From assembly GCF_002161675.1 (NCBI RefSeq), contig NZ_NFIH01000017.1:1-53204 (forward strand): 53,204 bases of DNA. Reading direction: 5' to 3'. This document shows positions 51,349 to 53,204 of the stretch, piece by piece (positions within the stretch are counted from its first letter, which is position 1; every line of letters begins with the position of its first letter). Source of the stretch: Pseudoflavonifractor sp. An44 (GTDB lineage: Bacteria > Bacillota > Clostridia > Oscillospirales > Oscillospiraceae). Both the position numbers and the translations under genes were made by a program. A model generated the notes under the pieces. The model had not been told where the DNA came from, did not search any database, and worked only from the letters and a program-made list of their open reading frames with translations.

Positions 51349-53204
51349 GTGAAACTATTCAAACGGGCTATGCCCATCCTGCTGTCTGCTGCAATGGCTG
51401 CCAGCATGCTGCTCCCCGCCGCTGCCGCCAATCAGGGCAGTGGGGAGACCACCACAACCGCCACTGAGGGCTCTTACGACAAGTCCATCGTCATGGTGGA
51501 CGCTGGCCGTAAGTATTTCTCCGTGGACAGCCTGAAGTCCATCATCGACAGCGCTTCTTCCGCTGGCATGCACTATGTGATGCTGGGTCTGGGCAACGAC
51601 GGTATGCGTTTCCTGCTGGACGACATGTCCCTGACTGTGGGTGACACCACCTACACCAGCGAAGAGGTGTCCACCGCCATCCACGCTGGCAACGAGGCTT
51701 ACAGCGACTTTGAGGTGGACGAGCTCACCGAGGACGACATGGACGCCATCATGTCCCATGCCGATTCCAAGGGCGTGGAGATCATCCCCCTGATCAACAC
51801 CCCCGGCCACATGGACGCCATCCTGGACACCGCTGAGGCCCTCACCGGCGTGGACTGCGCCTATGGCTCCTCTCAGCGCACCATTGACATCACCAACGAG
51901 ACTGCCACCAGCTTTACCAAGGCGTTCCTCCAGAAGTACATCACCTACTTCGCCGACAAGGGCTGCACCCTCTTCAACATGGGTGTGGACGAGTACGCCA
52001 ACGATGCCGGCGGCATGGGCTTCCCCAAGCTGGTGGCCAATGGCCAGTACGACGACTTTATCAAGTACGTCAATGAGGTGTCCGCCATGGTCAAGGAGGC
52101 CGGCATGACTCCCATGGCCTTCAACGACGGCATCTACTACGACAACACCACCGATCAGGGCACCTTCGACCAGGACATCATCATCTGCTATTGGTCCTCC
52201 GGTTGGTGGGGCTATGACGTGGCCAAGCCCGCCTTCCTGGCTGAGCAGGGCCACCAGCTGGTGAACACCCACGGCGACTGGTATTGGATCGTGGGCGGCA
52301 ACAAGTGCACCGCCGAGAAGGCCAGCCAGTTTAACATCAACAGCTTCATGAGCGGCACCATCGAGGACCCCGTGGGCGCCATGTTCTGCATCTGGAGCGA
52401 CGTGCCCCAGGCTCAGACCGATGCCAGCGTGGCAGAAGAAGTGGCCGACGTCATCGCCGCCTTTGGCTCCGCTCTGCCCGAGACTCCCGAGCGCCACGTC
52501 CACGGCGACGCCTCTCTCAACGAGTATGACAAGTCCTTTGTCATGGTGGACGCTGGCCGGAAGTACTTCTCCGTGGACAGCCTGAAGTCCATCATCGACA
52601 GCGCTTCTTCCGCTGGCATGCACTATGTGATGCTGGGTCTGGGCAACGACGGTATGCGCTTCCTGCTGGACGACATGACCCTGACCGTGGGCGGCACTAC
52701 CTACACCGACAAGCAGGTCTCCGACGCCATCCACGCTGGCAACGAGGCTTACAGCGACTTTGAGGTGGACGAGCTCACCGAGGCCGAGATGAACGAGATC
52801 CTGTCCTACGCCGCCACCAAGGGCGTGGAGATCGTGCCTCTGATCAACACCCCCGGCCACATGGACTCCATCCTGGACGCTGCCGAGGCCCTCACTGGTG
52901 TGGACTGCGCCTATGGCACCTCTCAGCGCACCATTGACATCACCAACGAGACCGCCACCAGCTTCACCAAGGCGTTCCTCCAGAAGTACATCACCTACTT
53001 CGCCAGCAAGGGCTGCACCCTCTTCAACATGGGTGTGGACGAGTACGCCAACGATGCCGGCGGCATGGGCTTCCCCAAGCTGGTAGCCAATGGCCAGTAC
53101 GACGACTTTATCAAGTACGTCAATGAGGTGTCCGCCATGGTCAAGGAGGCCGGCATGACTCCCATGGCCTTCAACGACGGCATCTACTACGACAACACCA
53201 CCGA
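51349..53204 (+). CDS. Secreted GH20 hexosaminidase with tandem catalytic domains (partial)
   Basis: The frame opens at a GTG (51349) after AAGGAGGTAAGA and stays open to the window edge, 618 codons so far. An N-terminal signal (LFKRAMPILLSAAMAASMLLPAAAA) implies secretion. It is followed by a Thr-rich stretch and a GH20 domain: VDAGRKYFSVDSLKSIIDS, INTPGHMDAIL and NMGVDEYANDAGG, where the Asp-Glu pair is the polarising and acid/base dyad. A second domain starts near 52528 and repeats the first almost exactly. The strongest resemblance is to lacto-N-biosidase/N-acetylhexosaminidase enzymes acting on mucin or milk glycans. An earlier in-frame ATG at 51325 precedes the ribosome site and is rejected. 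Confidence 0.9.
   Translation, partial: MKLFKRAMPILLSAAMAASMLLPAAAANQGSGETTTTATEGSYDKSIVMVDAGRKYFSVDSLKSIIDSASSAGMHYVMLGLGNDGMRFLLDDMSLTVGDTTYTSEEVSTAIHAGNEAYSDFEVDELTEDDMDAIMSHADSKGVEIIPLINTPGHMDAILDTAEALTGVDCAYGSSQRTIDITNETATSFTKAFLQKYITYFADKGCTLFNMGVDEYANDAGGMGFPKLVANGQYDDFIKYVNEVSAMVKEAGMTPMAFNDGIYYDNTTDQGTFDQDIIICYWSSGWWGYDVAKPAFLAEQGHQLVNTHGDWYWIVGGNKCTAEKASQFNINSFMSGTIEDPVGAMFCIWSDVPQAQTDASVAEEVADVIAAFGSALPETPERHVHGDASLNEYDKSFVMVDAGRKYFSVDSLKSIIDSASSAGMHYVMLGLGNDGMRFLLDDMTLTVGGTTYTDKQVSDAIHAGNEAYSDFEVDELTEAEMNEILSYAATKGVEIVPLINTPGHMDSILDAAEALTGVDCAYGTSQRTIDITNETATSFTKAFLQKYITYFASKGCTLFNMGVDEYANDAGGMGFPKLVANGQYDDFIKYVNEVSAMVKEAGMTPMAFNDGIYYDNTT
51478..53204 (+). repeat. 1,050-bp in-frame tandem duplication within the GH20 gene
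   Basis: The segment from ATGGTGGACGCTGGCCG at 51493 recurs at 52543, an offset of 1,050 bp (350 codons). Long stretches are identical at the nucleotide level, including silent positions, for example from the AACATGGGTGTGGACGAG blocks (51917 onward and 52967 onward). The second unit is cut by the window edge. Confidence 0.92.

Overview
The window reads as chromosomal DNA of a GC-rich, spore-forming gut Clostridium relative, probably Oscillospiraceae (Flavonifractor/Pseudoflavonifractor/Oscillibacter-like). This is inferred from a SpoIIR gene, a stand-alone Spo0A-type DNA-binding protein, a T-box leader, FabK instead of FabI, a V-type ATPase operon, a DUF4317 gene, a GH20 host-glycan enzyme, AGGAGG-type ribosome sites and high GC at third codon positions. 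There is no rRNA and no CRISPR array. Most of the window is well-packed core metabolism; the accessory signal is concentrated in intergenic DNA.

Layout. 1-4870: an iron locus. feoA, feoB and a FeoB-associated Cys-rich peptide run leftward; a short DtxR-type regulator runs rightward; a second leftward operon encodes a methyltransferase, an HMA (CxxC) metal-binding protein and a tiny membrane protein. Five copies of one operator, GGTTAG-N6-CTAACC, lie at three promoters and tie these units, plus an unseen gene off the left edge, into one regulon. 5020-6660: a 5'-truncated tyrosine recombinase next to a five-tRNA operon (Gly-Arg-His-Gln-Lys), with a copy of the tRNA-Arg 3' end inside the array. 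6683-8414: pyrB with a PyrI-like zinc tail, and a CmpB-like membrane protein. 8435-14726: the Pho regulon, with PhoB-type boxes and pstSCAB-phoU-phoP-phoR. 15367-20433: a two-component system driving an ABC transporter of the MacB/Bce type. 21152-24238: metN-metI, then a Met T-box leader and metQ. 24244-28195: spoIIR, ispE, thrH, an aminotransferase and an Lrp-like regulator. 28388-37001: a nine-gene V-type ATPase operon. 37055-40498: a lipoprotein, a Spo0A C-terminal-domain protein, a PfoR/EIIC-like membrane protein and a DUF4317 protein. 41277-50955: the complete FAS-II operon acpP-accBCDA-fabH-fabK-fabD-fabG-fabF-fabZ, ended by a MarR (FabT-like) regulator. 51074-end: a secreted tandem GH20 enzyme running off the right edge.

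The most unusual feature is a family of three roughly 560-585 bp non-coding elements (about 14781-15338 inverted, 20521-21105, 40549-41130). They share a 17-bp terminal inverted repeat and several stem-loops whose arms change in compensating ways between copies. That is the pattern expected of a structured RNA or a hairpin-bearing mobile repeat, and it is the best candidate here for something undescribed.
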